Shown: positions 12,433-24,005 of the stretch, in pieces
How positions within the stretch are numbered: position 1 is the first letter of the stretch
Layout: every line of letters begins with the position of its first letter
Assembly (NCBI RefSeq): GCF_964340395.1
Contig: NC_135552.1
Location: 3,143,017 to 3,207,016 of the forward strand
Direction: 5' to 3'
Length of the DNA: 64,000 bases
From: Glandiceps talaboti
Taxonomy: Eukaryota; Hemichordata; Enteropneusta; Spengelidae
The notes under the pieces: generated by a model
Told to the model about the DNA's origin: nothing
Seen by the model: only the letters and a program-made list of their open reading frames with translations
Databases searched by the model: none
Program-made: the position numbers and the translations under genes

Positions 12433-12538
12433 ATCTCCCGTACCCTATTGAAAGGGGATGTCTGTGTGTCTGTATGTCCGTATGTATGTATGTATGTATG
12501 TATGTATGTATGTATGTATGTATGTATGTATGTATGTA

Positions 12539-12586
<48 letters not shown>
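12433..12586. repeat. GTAT/GT compound microsatellite with a conserved leader
   Basis: The leader CCCGTACCCTATTGAAAGGGG leads into GATGTCTGTGTGTCTGTATG, then (GTAT)n at 12478-12544 and (GT)n at 12545-12585. A related leader (CCGTAAGGGTACGGGAG, then AAAGGGGGATGTCTGTCTG) precedes the microsatellite at 51430-51500, so the microsatellite seems to be part of a dispersed element. Confidence 0.8.
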
Positions 12587-12588
<2 letters not shown>

Positions 12589-12639
12589 TTGGCACATACA
12601 TTAACCTAAGAAAGCACGCTTGTCCAAAAAAGGCTGTTA

Positions 12640-12985
12640 CCATAGTTTTTTTTAGTTTAATGAGTTATTTGCATGATTAGTTATTCCCTGATGAGAGGAA
12701 TTCAGTTTAAATCTGGTTAGCCCTAATTTGCATATCACTGATGGGATCATCATGTTATGAACAATTCTTAAACTAAACCATTCAAGAACATTCCCCCCTG
12801 AATTCAGGCCAATCTGCGTGGAGTTTTGGAGTTTAAGTTTTTTGACCAAAAATCACATTTTTTAAACCCAAAACGCACATCTCTGTTGCGATCATGTCAT
12901 TTGAACAATTTCTCATCTCGACTCCCTAAGTAATGTCCCCACCAAATACGAAAGCAATTGGTCTGGCGGTTTTTGACTTTAAGTC

Positions 12986-13050
<65 letters not shown>

Positions 13051-13221
13051 TTTCACCATGCCTATTAGCACTACTGAACCTCACTAGAAACAGCCATACA
13101 CAAAAAATATACCAGTAACATATATTAATCATTCCAGGTAGCAGCAAGACCATGCTGGAGAGATGATAATGTCAATATTGCAATGGAAGCCAATTTAGTT
13201 TAAACAAACAGTCTGGCTCCA
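12640..13221. repeat. Repeat family R fragment and (CA)n
   Basis: Family R sequence is recognisable at about 12700-12960 (TAATTTGCATATCACTGATG and the TTTTGACCAAAAATCACATTT block). A pure (CA)n of about 28 dinucleotides follows at 12990-13046. The remainder to 13221 is unassigned. Confidence 0.75.
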
Positions 13222-13897
13222 GAAAAACTAGACTAATATCTTATCAACACTGTTAATCTTATTGTCTGACTACACTAATATCTTATCAACACTGTTAATC
13301 TTATTGTCAGACTACACTAATATCTTATCAACACTGTTAATATTATTGTCAGACTACACTAATATCTTATCAACACTGTTAATCTTATTGTCAGACTACA
13401 CTAATATCTTATCAACACTGTTAATATTATTGTCAGACTACACTAATATCTTATCAACACTGTTAATCTTATTGTCAGACTACACTAATATCTTATCAAC
13501 ACTGTTAATCTTATTGTCTGACTACACTAATATCTTATCAACACTGCTAATCTTATTGTCTGACTACACTAATATCTTATCAACACTGTTAATCTTATTG
13601 TCAGACTACACTAATATCTTATCAACACTGTTAATATTATTGTCTGACTACATTAATATCTTTATATCAACACTTAATCTTGTCTGACTACACTAATATC
13701 TTATCAACACTGTTAATCTTATTGTCTGACTACACTAATATCTTATCAACACTGTTAATACATGTATTATTGTCTGACTACACTAATATCTTATCAACAC
13801 TGTTAATCTTATTGTCTGACTACACTAATATCTTATCAACACTGTTAATCTTATTGTCTGACTACACTAATATCTTATCAACACTGTTAATCTTATA
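13222..13897. repeat. 42-bp minisatellite, about 16 copies
   Basis: The unit reads GACTACACTAATATCTTATC followed by AACACTGTTAATCTTATTGTC, with variants AGACT/TGACT and ATATTATT. Near 13650-13690 and 13750-13775 units carry small indels. The unit is 14 codons long, so two long but meaningless open frames (SDYTNILSTLLILL repeats) appear on the plus strand. Confidence 0.95.
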
Positions 13898-14382
13898 AAA
13901 TATGATAAAATGTAGCAATATTAGTAAGATTTTTGTTGAGCCTTTGTTGACATTGTGTTTCAAGTCAATTGGCTTGTATTGTATGACCAAACATAAACTA
14001 CCTACTAGTACACACAATCGTAAACACATATTATAATACAGTGTTAATTTCAGAAAAAGATCTTTATTTCTCCAATTAGTGATGTTACAACTCTTATTGA
14101 AACGTAATACAACACAAATCAAACCAAACAGCTGCAATTACAATTGAAATTCTTATTTTAATAACCCAGAATCTAAGAAATTGAAACAGTATACCCTACC
14201 AGCGGGTTATTTTTTTCCTGTTTTCAACAGACAAACAGGGCATCATTAACTGCTATAGATTTGACAAACACATCAATTTGAGCCTTCACCATGCATTTCT
14301 GTATCTCCATCTATTAGTCTTAATACAATTAATAATCAATTAATCAGCAAAAATGTTATGGTTTTCTTGAAGGCTAAGATTC
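13898..14382. other. Spacer between two minisatellites
   Basis: AT-rich unique-looking sequence. I see no exon, hairpin or repeat in it. Confidence 0.5.
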
Positions 14383-15075
14383 AATCCCAGGTTCTCACAT
14401 TAGTATTACTGGTATCTCATCTATAGAGTGCTAGACCAGGTTCTCACATTAGTATTACTGGTATATCATCTATAGAGTGCTAGACCAGGTTCTCACATTA
14501 GTATTACTGGTATCTCATCTATAGAGTGCTAGACCAGGTTCTCACATTAGTATTACTGGTATCTCATCTATAGAGTGCTAGACCAGGTTCTCACATTAGT
14601 ATTACTGGTATATCATCTATAGAGTGCTAGACCAGGTTCTCACATTAGTATTACTGGTATCTCATCTATAGAGTGCTAGACCAGGTTCTCACATTAGTAT
14701 TACTGGTATCTCATCTATAGAGTGCTAGACCAGGTTCTCACATTAGTATTACTGGTATATCATCTATAGAGTGCTAGACCAGGTTCTCACATTAGTATTA
14801 CTGGTATCTCATCTATAGAGTGCTAGACCAGGTTCTCACATTAGTATTACTGGTATCTCATCTATAGAGTGCTAGACCAGGTTCTCACATTAGTATTACT
14901 GGTATATCATCTATAGAGTGCTAGACCAGGTTCTCACATTAGTATTACTGGTATATCATCTATAGAGTGCTAGACCAGGTTCTCACATTAGTATTACTGG
15001 TATCTCATCTATAGAGTGCTAGACCAGGTTCTCACATTAGTATTACTGGTATATCATCTATAGAGTGCTAGACCA
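14383..15075. repeat. 49-bp minisatellite, 14 copies, highly homogeneous
   Basis: The unit contains AGGTTCTCACATTAGTATTA, then CTGGTATCTCATCTATAGAG and TGCTAGACC. Copies are almost identical. The only recurrent difference is TATCTC against TATATC, and its order along the array is not strictly periodic. The near identity points to recent expansion or homogenisation. Confidence 0.95.
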
Positions 15076-15360
15076 GACAACTGTTTTTCACACCTAGATT
15101 TTAATCTCTAATGGGAACTGAACCTTAGAAAAACTACCAGAAAAATTTCTGGAATTTGAATAAACTCACAGGACAGCTAGTGTTCAAAAAATGTGTTGAA
15201 ACTGATCAAATTTGATATTTGCACAGCACAGCACAGCACTGTTCAGTTCAGTTCAGTTCAGTACTAGTATATAATGCTATGTCAGAATGATTTGAGAATA
15301 CAAGTGTCCACATCTTTGAAACTAAGTTATGAAATACATCATAGTAGTGAGTGCTGAATA
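15076..15360. other. Spacer with short tandem CAGCA and TTCAG runs
   Basis: (CAGCA)n at about 15224-15239 passes directly into (GTTCA)n at 15240-15262. No gene is seen. Confidence 0.6.
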
Positions 15361-15878
15361 CACAGGGAACCTTATACACCCCTGTAACATTCACATACCT
15401 AGGACAGGGTTGTGCACATAGCTGTACCAGCTCAGTGGAGCCGCAGGGACTGTACCAGCTATGTGTACAATATCCCTGTAACAGCTCTGGCCAACATCAA
15501 TGTAACATGGATGTGAAAAATAGCAATGTAGCATACTATAGGTTTTTACAACATTCATGTACAAGAGTTTTTTCCCACAGCTATGTACAAGCTATGTTAG
15601 CATAGCTGTAACATAGGTATTTTCCACAGCCATGTACCAGCTATGTGAGCCATGCTAGTCAAATATGAACAAAGGGTTGCTACAGGGTATTATTCCACCA
15701 TAGCTGTTACATATATATGCACAACTGTGTGCTAGGTGTGCAGTACACAGCTATGGTACTTGGATGTGCAAAACAGTCATGGCACAGAGGTGGTACTCCA
15801 CATCCATGTAACAGGCTTATTTTTCACAACCATGTACCAGGCCACATCCTTGTGCTAGGATGTGCAAGGTTCCCTGTG
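15361..15878. mobile_element. TA-flanked MITE (Tc1/mariner-like), 518 bp
   Basis: The left end CACAGGGAACCTT (15361-15373) is the exact reverse complement of AAGGTTCCCTGTG (15866-15878). The element is flanked on both sides by TA (15359-15360 and 15879-15880), the target duplication of the Tc1/mariner superfamily. The interior is a degenerate tandem of phrases such as TGTACCAGCTATGTG, GCTGTAACA and ATGGATGTGAAAA. It carries no transposase. Confidence 0.75.
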
Positions 15879-15880
15879 TA

Positions 15881-18800
15881 ATACTTTCCAGTTTGAGAAG
15901 GAATTCATACACATTTCATAACATTCTGGCACTACACAGACTTTTGTGTAAAGAAATCAAACCATTTTCTGTTGAGTCATTCAACTTGGCACTTGATACA
16001 AATGTATGCTGGGCTGTTATCATTAATTTATAATGAGAAGTTGCTATTTTACATAACAATAATGTACAGTGTTATGTAAATGTAGCTATTGCCAAAACAA
16101 TCTATGGAGAACAGACACATTTATACAGATGTTTTGGTTTTGGGTCATTTTTGGTTGACATTTCATGTTCCAAACTTGTGACTGGAAAGTAAGTTTGCCA
16201 AGTACAACACATCTAATGAAAAAAAAGATCTGCTATATATAAACTTAGTCTATGGGACAGTTTCCTTTTTAAGACTACAGCTGTACATACCATGGACATT
16301 TTGGTTGTAATACCGTTACAAAATAACATCTCAATGACAAATCTCAAAGTACCCTAGTCATTTCAAAAGACTAAGGCTTTAAATTCAGGTAAATAAAGAT
16401 GACATGAACAGTGACAGTGATATCAATCACGTTAATTGTTTAGGACTTTGAATCCATCATAGATTTGAAATAATGTTGCACTTTGCTATGAGGAAAGAGG
16501 TACTAATCTAAGAATCTTAATTAGCTTACAGGTGTGGCTCTAGTTTGTCTTTGTCTTTACATGTTTTGAAGTCAGCAATCATTATACACAGTAGAGTCTT
16601 CTCATGTCCACAACAATAAGAACTGGTGACCAGCACCACAAGACTCTATAATGATGCAAACCTAGCACAAATGACAAACAGCCACTGCTAACCAATAATT
16701 CTTGGTACCTGAAATAGAATTATCCACCTAAGTAAATCATAAAAATAATGCTCATTCAATTTGTTGGTTGACACATTGACTTCCATTCCATGTGTCACAA
16801 ATGTATTAGTATAAGTGCACATGAGAATAAATTGACCTTCTTGTTCTATTTTGACCAGGTGAAATGCTATTACAGGTACCATCAACTGACTTGTATCAAT
16901 TATACATGATACTATGAACTGTAAGCTTTTAAATAAAGAAATATTTCACCAGGAATTGTATTTGTAAGAACATAGTCCCTCCTCAAACATGCTACAGGGA
17001 CAATGTTCACACACAATAACTAACTCTATAATGACTACAATATTAATACTCAAAAACACATTTGTTACTAAAAATTACATCAAAGCGCCAAAATGTATTT
17101 TCATAATAATTCAGATAAAATTAAATATTTGTCTCAATACTTGTTTCATCTGTTCACTGACTTTTAGTCAACAGAGTTGTCAAATACCAAGATGGTTCGC
17201 TTGTATTAAAATGCCCTCAGTTGGGAAGTTCAAAGAATTTGGTTTGATTCCTCTTTTTCCTTTCACTGTTGATAATGAACACAGATCGCACTGTACCGAT
17301 GTATTTCAAAAACTTTGAAATGAGGTAAATATGCAGTAAAAACAAGGTATGTAAAGATAACAAAGTCTGAGATGACAGGCTAATTTGCATATTGATTTTT
17401 TTCATACAGATTTTTTGCCAGATTTTGATAGTTATAAGTAAAGTTAAACCTAGACTGGCATCACTTCCTTGTCAGATTTTGTTTTGTACTGTAATCACTT
17501 GTAAGTTCTGTAACTTTATCTGACCATGTTTTATTATACAATTGGGAAACAAGGACAAACCAAATCTTTCCCTCACTGGTTAAAAATCAACTAAATCAAG
17601 ACATTTCTGTTGCACTTTCAACTGCAAATATAGGAGACTCAACACTGACTTTTATGACAGTAATACCAAGTGAGAAGTTATTCTTAAACTTACACTTTGA
17701 GTTTATAGCTGCAACATGTGCCCAAATCAAAATGAACACTTTATATTTGTAATATAATTATATTCTTTCATTGCATTGATTGTGTAGTGATCAAAACCAT
17801 CCCTAGAGGGCTCCCTACATCTTGGAGGGTAAAAATCAAAGTTTTCACAACTTAGAAGTAAGTTTACATTTCACACTAATTCTTACTACGCCATTAGTTT
17901 ATTTCAAGATTTTCAAGCGTATTTTTTATAGTAAGGAATTTGCAATGAATATTATGGATATTTTCAACATGAATGATTAAAATACCAAATATGTGTAGTT
18001 TTTTTGAAGGGTAAATTTATCATACCTCTATACATTACATTGTATAATAACATATTTCCTGCCAAAATGAAATGACAATTTTCCTAATATTAAAAAAATT
18101 CTCAGTTGATTTAATAGTCCAGTATTTCTTAAATAATGAATTAGATTTACAATTCTACCCTTGCGTACTGGCTCAAGTGTTCTGTCTATATGTTTGAGAC
18201 AAAACAAGGGTGAACGAACTCTCATGATTCTAGAGAGAATACAATCTATTGTGGTTGAAATAATTGATGACTAGAATAAGGCTACATTTACATGATGATC
18301 AAATAAAAATGCTAATAATCAGTAAAATGTTCTTTTTGTTTCAACATTAGGCAGACAAATGTTTTGACTGTTTACAAGAAAACACTGAAGACTGAAGAAA
18401 AAACACAATGATTTGGGGTGTGTGTAAGTATTTCATTGATGGGACTACAGTTGTTCTTAAGGTCAAACATGTGTTTTTGTTCTATTTTTGGTCGACTACA
18501 TAATTATGATGTTCATGAATTTTTTGTAAAATGTTTTGTAGTGGGTTCAGGTTTTACAATAAAACTAACCAAAAAACAACTTCTTTATCCTCTAGTATTA
18601 GTAATTATGAAATATGACATAAAATCCCCAAATGACAATTTGTTAGTCTGTTCAAGAAACTGATAAATCTGTAGATATTGTTGATTTTGTAGCACTGATA
18701 GGTGACATCACTAAATACTGAAGTACAAGACAATTATTATCAAGTTTGTCAATACACTTGTTTGCAAATATTAACAGAATTTCATTTGAACACAAGTATC

Positions 18801-19702
18801 TTGTGAACTCTAAAATTAGACTGCACATCAAAGCTGTAAAAGGCAATACCAAACACTATAACAGAGAGACTTTAAATAGTTTGAATATTATTATCAAGAT
18901 CTGAAGTGTTCAAAAAGAGACATTGTGTACAGAAATATCTTATATATTCACATTGGAAACTGTGTTTGACAAAAAATTCATTATAAGTTTGATATTATGA
19001 TCAGTTCATTTAAATGTCATGATGATGGGGGGGGGGGGGTAGTTTATAGTTTTTGAGTATACATGGAAAGAGTGCACTAGTGACTTGTTCTGGGTAATGT
19101 CCCTATTCTAGTACATGCATCCTACAACAGACTCTCCTAGGAGAGAGAGAGAGAGATAGGTCAAGTCAAGCCAAGCCTGTAGGCTATTCCTATAGACAGC
19201 ATAGCACACTACCTCTAGTACCAGCCCTTTTGAAAGACCACTTTACAATTCTGTACAGATTCAAAAATGTAATTTAAAATAGAAACTGGTTTATTGGCCT
19301 CTAAATTTCAAAAAAACATTGCTGAATAGTTGGAGAGGGGTGTGTTACCGGGACAAGTACAGCACATACCAGTGAAGACAATATTAAGAAAACAAGTCAA
19401 TATTTACATTTGTCAAGATCAAATACATGTAGATGCAACCATCATTTAGATAATTCTTCCCTAAAAAATCTTAGTAACCATGGTAATGAGGTTTACAAGT
19501 TGAAATAAACTTATAAAAGGAAAGTCAACCCAGATCAAAGGCCCATTTTCATTATGCTCACATCAGGGTAGGGCTTTCTTTGCATTATGCTCACATCTGG
19601 GTAGGCTTTCCTTTCATTCTTTACTGCATATAATGATGTCAGCAAAATTTAGCATGCACAGATAAATTGACAAAGATCTGCAGTAACAGAAAAACAATGT
19701 TT
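15881..19702. other. Intergenic between the converging PHOSPHO2-like and ORMDL genes
   Basis: A long AT-rich stretch without a recognisable exon. Short open frames (16688, 16989, 18418 and others) have no motif. The sequence includes a G run at 19027-19039 and (GA)n at 19141-19156. A small duplication (ATTATGCTCACATC followed by GGGTAGG) lies at about 19551-19605. Confidence 0.5.
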
Positions 19703-19708
19703 TTTATT
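19703..19708 (-). terminator. Candidate polyadenylation signal for ORMDL
   Basis: TTTATT on the plus strand is AATAAA on the minus strand, 131 bases past the ORMDL stop. A second candidate lies at 19290-19295. The first would give a short 3' UTR of about 150 bases. Confidence 0.4.
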
Positions 19709-19838
19709 GTAAATCTCCTATATCCCACTATTGGGAAAGACAATCAAGTTGACAGCCTGTCATGCAAATGGTATTTTTTTGAAGATAAGTTTTTACAATG
19801 AATGTTTAAATTGATGTGACTGTTGGTATATTTCCACC

Positions 19839-19974
19839 TTAGTACTCGTTGATACCAAAAAGCCTTTTGCGATGAAAGTAAGGTAGTTTTGGCAATAACA
19901 CAGCTAAGAGTGCCACTGCATTGACAGCAAAATGCTGACTGTCATATTTGGTGTAGAAACTTGCAAGGAGAAAC
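19839..19974 (-). CDS. ORMDL: ORMDL coding exon 3 and stop
   Basis: The acceptor TTCTTACAG precedes GTTTCTCC. The exon encodes the last hydrophobic segment ([12 protein letters not shown]) and [17 protein letters not shown], then TAA at 19841-19839. Vertebrate ORMDLs end GINKY; here Lys is Glu. Confidence 0.95.
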
Positions 19975-22747
19975 CTGTAAGAAAACAAAGGAAAGAGCCA
20001 GTCACTATCTCTTCAACACTTTTAACAGCTAGGATCTTTTACATGAATACTGGGATGTCTATAAAAAACTGTTGTGTTTGGTGTTAGTCTCTAGGATATG
20101 GTGTATCATGGGAGTTGGCCAATGCATGAAGGCACCCTGCCATGGCACACCTTACAGACTAGCTTGGTTCTTGATAATAAAGTGTTTTTTCACACAGTGT
20201 GCTCAAAGTACTTTACAATTATTACCCCTGCCATGGACCTATAGCAGCACAACAACACTCAAATCACTGTGGAGCATACATGTACAATCCATTGCATCCT
20301 ACAAATGTGGAAGTGCATAGGATTAAAGAATTCACATTGCAACAGTTCCTTTTATCCTACCAGGTGTATTAAACTATACAGCTACTGGGTTGACTAGGGC
20401 ACATCATGTTTCAAATCTTGCCCAAAGATTTTAGCCACATTGAAAGGAGGCAGTGAGGCTTGAACCTACAACATTCCAAGTCGGCCGCTCTAACCACTTC
20501 ATAATGTTATGTTATATCATCATGACTCCTGATTAGACATGCTAAATTCATTCACATAAATGTCTTTAGCACACTAGCTACAACAGATTCCATGCTGTAC
20601 TGTTTCACTGTACATGTATGTCTGTAGTACATACAATAGCTAATATGGATTCCATGCTGTCCTCTTTTACTGTCTATGAATACCTGTAGTACATAGCTAA
20701 TATGGATTCCATGCTGTCCTCTTTTACTGTCTGTGAATACCTGTAGTACATAGCTAATATGGATTCCATGCTGTCCTATTTTACTGTCTGTGAATACCTG
20801 TAGTACATAGCTAATATGGATTCCATGCTGTCCTCTTTTACTGTCTATGAATACCTGTAGTACATAGCTAATATGGATTCCATGCTGTCCGATTTTACTG
20901 TCTGTGAATACCTGTAGTACATAGCTAATATGGATTCCATGCTGTCCTCTTTTACTCTCTATGAATACCTGTAGTACATAGCTAATATGGATTCCATGCT
21001 GTCCTCTTTTACTGTCTATGAATACCTGTAGTACATAGCTAATATGGATTCCATGCTGTCCGATTTTACTGTCTGTGAATACCTGTAGTACATAGCTAAT
21101 ATAAATTCCATGCTGTCCTCTTTTACTCTCTATGAATACCTGCAGTACATAGCTAATATGGATTCCATGCTGTCCTCTTTTACTGTCTATGAATACCTGT
21201 ATTACATAGCTAATATGGATTCCATGCTGTCCTATTTTACTGTCTATGAATACATGTAGTACATACAATAGCTAATATGGATTCCATGCTGTCCTCTTTT
21301 ACTGTCTATGAATACCTGTAGTACATAGCTAATATGGATTCCATGCTGTCCTTTTTTACTGTCTATGAATACCTGTAGTACATAGCTAATATGGATTCCA
21401 TGCTGTCCTCTTTTGCCATCTATTAATACCTGTAGTACATAGCTAATATGAATTTCATGCTGTCCTCTTTTACTGTATGTGTGAATTCAAAATTTACCAA
21501 TTATAGCTAATATAGATAAATCAGAATTGTACAGATTACTTACAGTACAATTGGTACAAGTGTAAGAAATTTTTTAGTGGCTGTATAATGTTCCCCATAG
21601 TCCATCTGTTCCCAGTGTGTTAGGTAGCGGGCTTTGCCTTGATCACCCGTCTGCCAAGGAGCACCTTTTACATAATGAAATGCCATATACATAATCTGTA
21701 TACAAAAGATGAGAAGATTATTTAAGTCAAGTCATGCAGTTGGTGTTTTTGTTTACTTTTAGAACAGTAATGTATGGAAAAGATAGTTTTCTGACAAATG
21801 TTGTCTCTGTAGATTTCAGCAGAGTTATTGGTAGACATCACTACCTATCACAAAGCACAAATGATATATACAATGCACAGGTATGATATGGAAAATTATT
21901 GCACAGGTCAAGCCCACGATTTCTCTATAGCAAATATGTAAGATGTGATAAAGCATGTGATGAATACCATATATACCAGATGGTCAAGTTTGGATTTTTA
22001 CATGTTACGGTCAAGATGGTCAAGTTCGCATTTTTACATGCTACTCGCCAATATTTTTCTTCATTTAGCCAAGGAAAGTACAAGTGACCTATGAGGCCTT
22101 CTCACTATGAGTCGCTAGATGAGTATTTATCAGCAGAATGAAGAAAAAAATTGGGGAATAATATTATCATACAATGTATCCCCTCAAGCATAATGCATGA
22201 TAAATGGTGAAAAATAATGGTGATTTGGAACAGTTTGACTTGTCATATGCTGAACACCACACAATCAGTGAAGTAGACACAGGTTGTTGGTCTGTATGTT
22301 GTGTTGACGGACAATAACTTGGCTTGTGAATAGTACATTGTGTATAACATAACATGCTTTATTACTTAAAACATGCTACATTTGTATATGGAAAGCATGG
22401 TATACAATGTAGTAAATACACCATTCATAAATTAGCTGCTGAAAAGATCAATCTGTGACTAGGAATTAGCTCTAGATGTCTACGCTGCCGGGTTTCCACA
22501 CATCTTCTTGACTCGAAACCCTGCAACGTGTACATCCAAAGCTACATCTACATGTAACAAGAAATATACTCACTATATTGTGTATGACGTTTGTCAATGT
22601 CCATGCCACAGCAACACTGAACCATGGGATACTTAGTATTATGTAGTGGATTGCTGCTACTGCTAATATATATGTAACCCATATTCCTCTGCTATTAAGC
22701 CATGTTGTATTAGGATTCAACTCACTATGTGCCACACCAACATTCAT
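19839..22747 (-). CDS. ORMDL: ORMDL sphingolipid biosynthesis regulator (three coding exons)
   Basis: Join 22747-22574, 21695-21544 and 19974-19839 (174, 152 and 136 nt), which gives 153 residues plus TAA, exactly the length of human ORMDL1-3. The protein opens [13 protein letters not shown] and contains [50 protein letters not shown] and a C-terminal FGINEY, all family signatures. ORMDLs are small endoplasmic-reticulum membrane proteins with about four membrane segments. They bind serine palmitoyltransferase and restrain it when ceramide is high. Donors are GTGAGT and GTAAGT and acceptors end in CAG; the second intron splits a Leu codon. The start is fixed by homology. The 5' UTR is spliced at 22760. 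Other family members may exist elsewhere, so I do not number the paralogue. Confidence 0.97.
20072..20512 (-). mobile_element. tRNA-derived SINE in ORMDL intron 2
   Basis: Read on the minus strand, the segment opens with a tRNA-like head: an A-box-like GTGGTTAGAGCGG (20497-20485) and a B-box GGTTCAAGCC (20466-20457). The body contains AAAGTACTTTACAATTATTA (on the plus strand) with CCCCTGCC after it. The distal part, GTTGGCCAATGCATGAAGGC to CCTTACAGACTAG (20115-20163), has a relative at 38049-38098. Structure fits a Pol III-derived SINE; limits are approximate. Confidence 0.6.
20560..21475. repeat. 57-bp minisatellite, about 16 copies, in ORMDL intron 2
   Basis: The unit contains GTAGTACATAGCTAATATGG, ATTCCATGCTGTCC and TTTTACTGTCTATGAATACCT. 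Point variants (TGTCTGTG, TCCGATTT, ACTCTCTA) recur in the order of larger blocks, so pairs or triplets of units were duplicated together. The unit is 19 codons, which makes a 238-codon frame on the minus strand (20552-21268) that is not a gene, although it lies on the ORMDL strand. Confidence 0.95.
21544..21695 (-). CDS. ORMDL: ORMDL coding exon 2
   Basis: Bounded by an acceptor ending GTATACAG and the donor GTAAGT (plus-strand ACTTAC at 21538-21543). It encodes [14 protein letters not shown] through FLTLVPIV plus two bases of a Leu codon. It holds the cytosolic loop with the family signature HWEQMDYG. Confidence 0.95.
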
Positions 22748-22760
22748 TGTGGCAGTGGAT
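22574..22760 (-). CDS. ORMDL: ORMDL coding exon 1 (residues 1-58) with 13 nt of leader
   Basis: The ATG is at 22747-22745. The exon begins after the acceptor TTTGCACTTTCAG (plus-strand 22761-22773) and ends before donor GTGAGT (plus-strand ACTCAC at 22568-22573) in phase 0. It encodes the N-terminus and the first hydrophobic hairpin up to VIHNI. Confidence 0.93.
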
Positions 22761-22905
22761 CTGAAAGTGCAAACAAAATCAAACTGTGATTACTGCAGTA
22801 ACAGACAATGTAAAATGGTGCTAGTAGTCATGAATATACATGAACATAAAATTTCAGTTTTGAATCGTTGACCAACCATTTCCAAATCTGATCAAATGTG
22901 ACCAA

Positions 22906-23330
22906 GGTGACCCTATTTTTTTGTCTGTCTGTCAACCAACCCAAATTTTCAGCTCTGACATCAAAAAAAAAAAAAAATTATTTTCACTCGCCCTTAATAT
23001 TTTGCTGAACAGTGCCCTCTTTGGCAAGAATAAGCAAGTATCTGGATGTTCAATGTCATCTACCGTCATGGCGGCGATGACGACACTTGTTCATGAACAG
23101 AGCATTTTTTCATGATGGAAGTTATTCAAGTAGGGGGTTGAGAATATGCCAATTGTGTAGAGAAGATGGGAAAGGGCTTGTTACCAGGAATCCAATAAAA
23201 AGAAGATAGAGAGGAGGAAAAGGAGAGGCAGAAAAACATGAAGAATATTATTTTTTTTGTTACCTTTTTAAAAAAAAATTGACTGACCGATCCATAGTTG
23301 CCATGAAAAAGTAATGTATGAGAAACATAA
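22906..23330. mobile_element. MITE-like element A, copy 2, right end lost
   Basis: Colinear with 1861-2301, starting GTGACCCTATTTTTT. It keeps the interior (CATGGCGGCGATGACGACAC, CCAATTGTGTAGAGAAG, CCAATAAAAAGAAGATAG) but breaks off in an A run and joins family R sequence at 23331. The right inverted repeat is missing. It lies in the first ORMDL intron. Confidence 0.7.
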
Positions 23331-24005
23331 AAAAAATACCACAAATGGCATTGCAGCACAACTGTAGTTGGCTGTTGGTATGAGCGTGGTCTTGTTGCTA
23401 GGCATACATTTTTGGAATCTTTATTAATTTGCCTACCCTTTCCAGTATTCAACTTGCAATATAAACCATCATTTATTATTTAGCCATTGCTATGAGCGTG
23501 GTCCTGTTGCCATGTAGTTTCAAAATATTAGTTTTTGACCAAAATTCAGATGTTTAGACCTAATTTGCATATCACTGATTGGAATCATCAAGTTGTGAAT
23601 ACAGCTTCATCTACACATCCCCAGATGCATCCCCATAAAATTATTGGCTAATCTGATTGGTAGTTTTGCAATTACAGATTTGTTATTAAAAAGACACATT
23701 TTTAGACCTAATTTGCATATCACAGATGGGATCATCATGTTATGAATAATTCTTAATCTAAACAGCACTAAGAACGTTCCTATCAAATTTCAATTTTTCA
23801 AATTTCACCCCAATCTGCTTAATAACTTTGGAATTATAGATTTTTCACTAAAAGGACACATGTTTAGCCCTAATTTGCATATTACTGATGGTACATGTAT
23901 CATCATGTCATGAATCTCAACAACACCCCTAAGAATGTTCCCACCAAATTTCAGATGATCATCTGCCCAGTAGTTTTGGAATTATAGATTTTTAACCCAA
24001 ATCAC
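23331..24005 (+). repeat. Repeat family R, copy 2
   Basis: Same order of blocks as 11578-12432: CATTGCAGCACAACTGTAGT, GGCTGTTGGTATGAGCGTGG, then about four degenerate units around TTTGCATATCAC and CAATCTGCTTAATAACTTTG. Confidence 0.75.

Noticed and set aside
13262-13898. 141- and 72-codon plus-strand frames of SDYTNILSTLLILL repeats
   Set aside because: They arise from a 42-bp tandem repeat with indels between blocks; no start context or flanking coding sequence.
14383-15075. CRISPR-like direct repeat array
   Set aside because: Units are contiguous with no unique spacers, and the window is clearly eukaryotic with GT-AG introns.
15351-15605. 84-codon frame with several Cys as a secreted peptide
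   Set aside because: It overlaps the left end and body of the TA-flanked MITE and follows its degenerate repeat phrases.
20552-21268. 238-codon minus-strand open frame
   Set aside because: It is produced by a 57-bp (19-codon) minisatellite. All units carry the same frame and there is no non-repetitive protein sequence.
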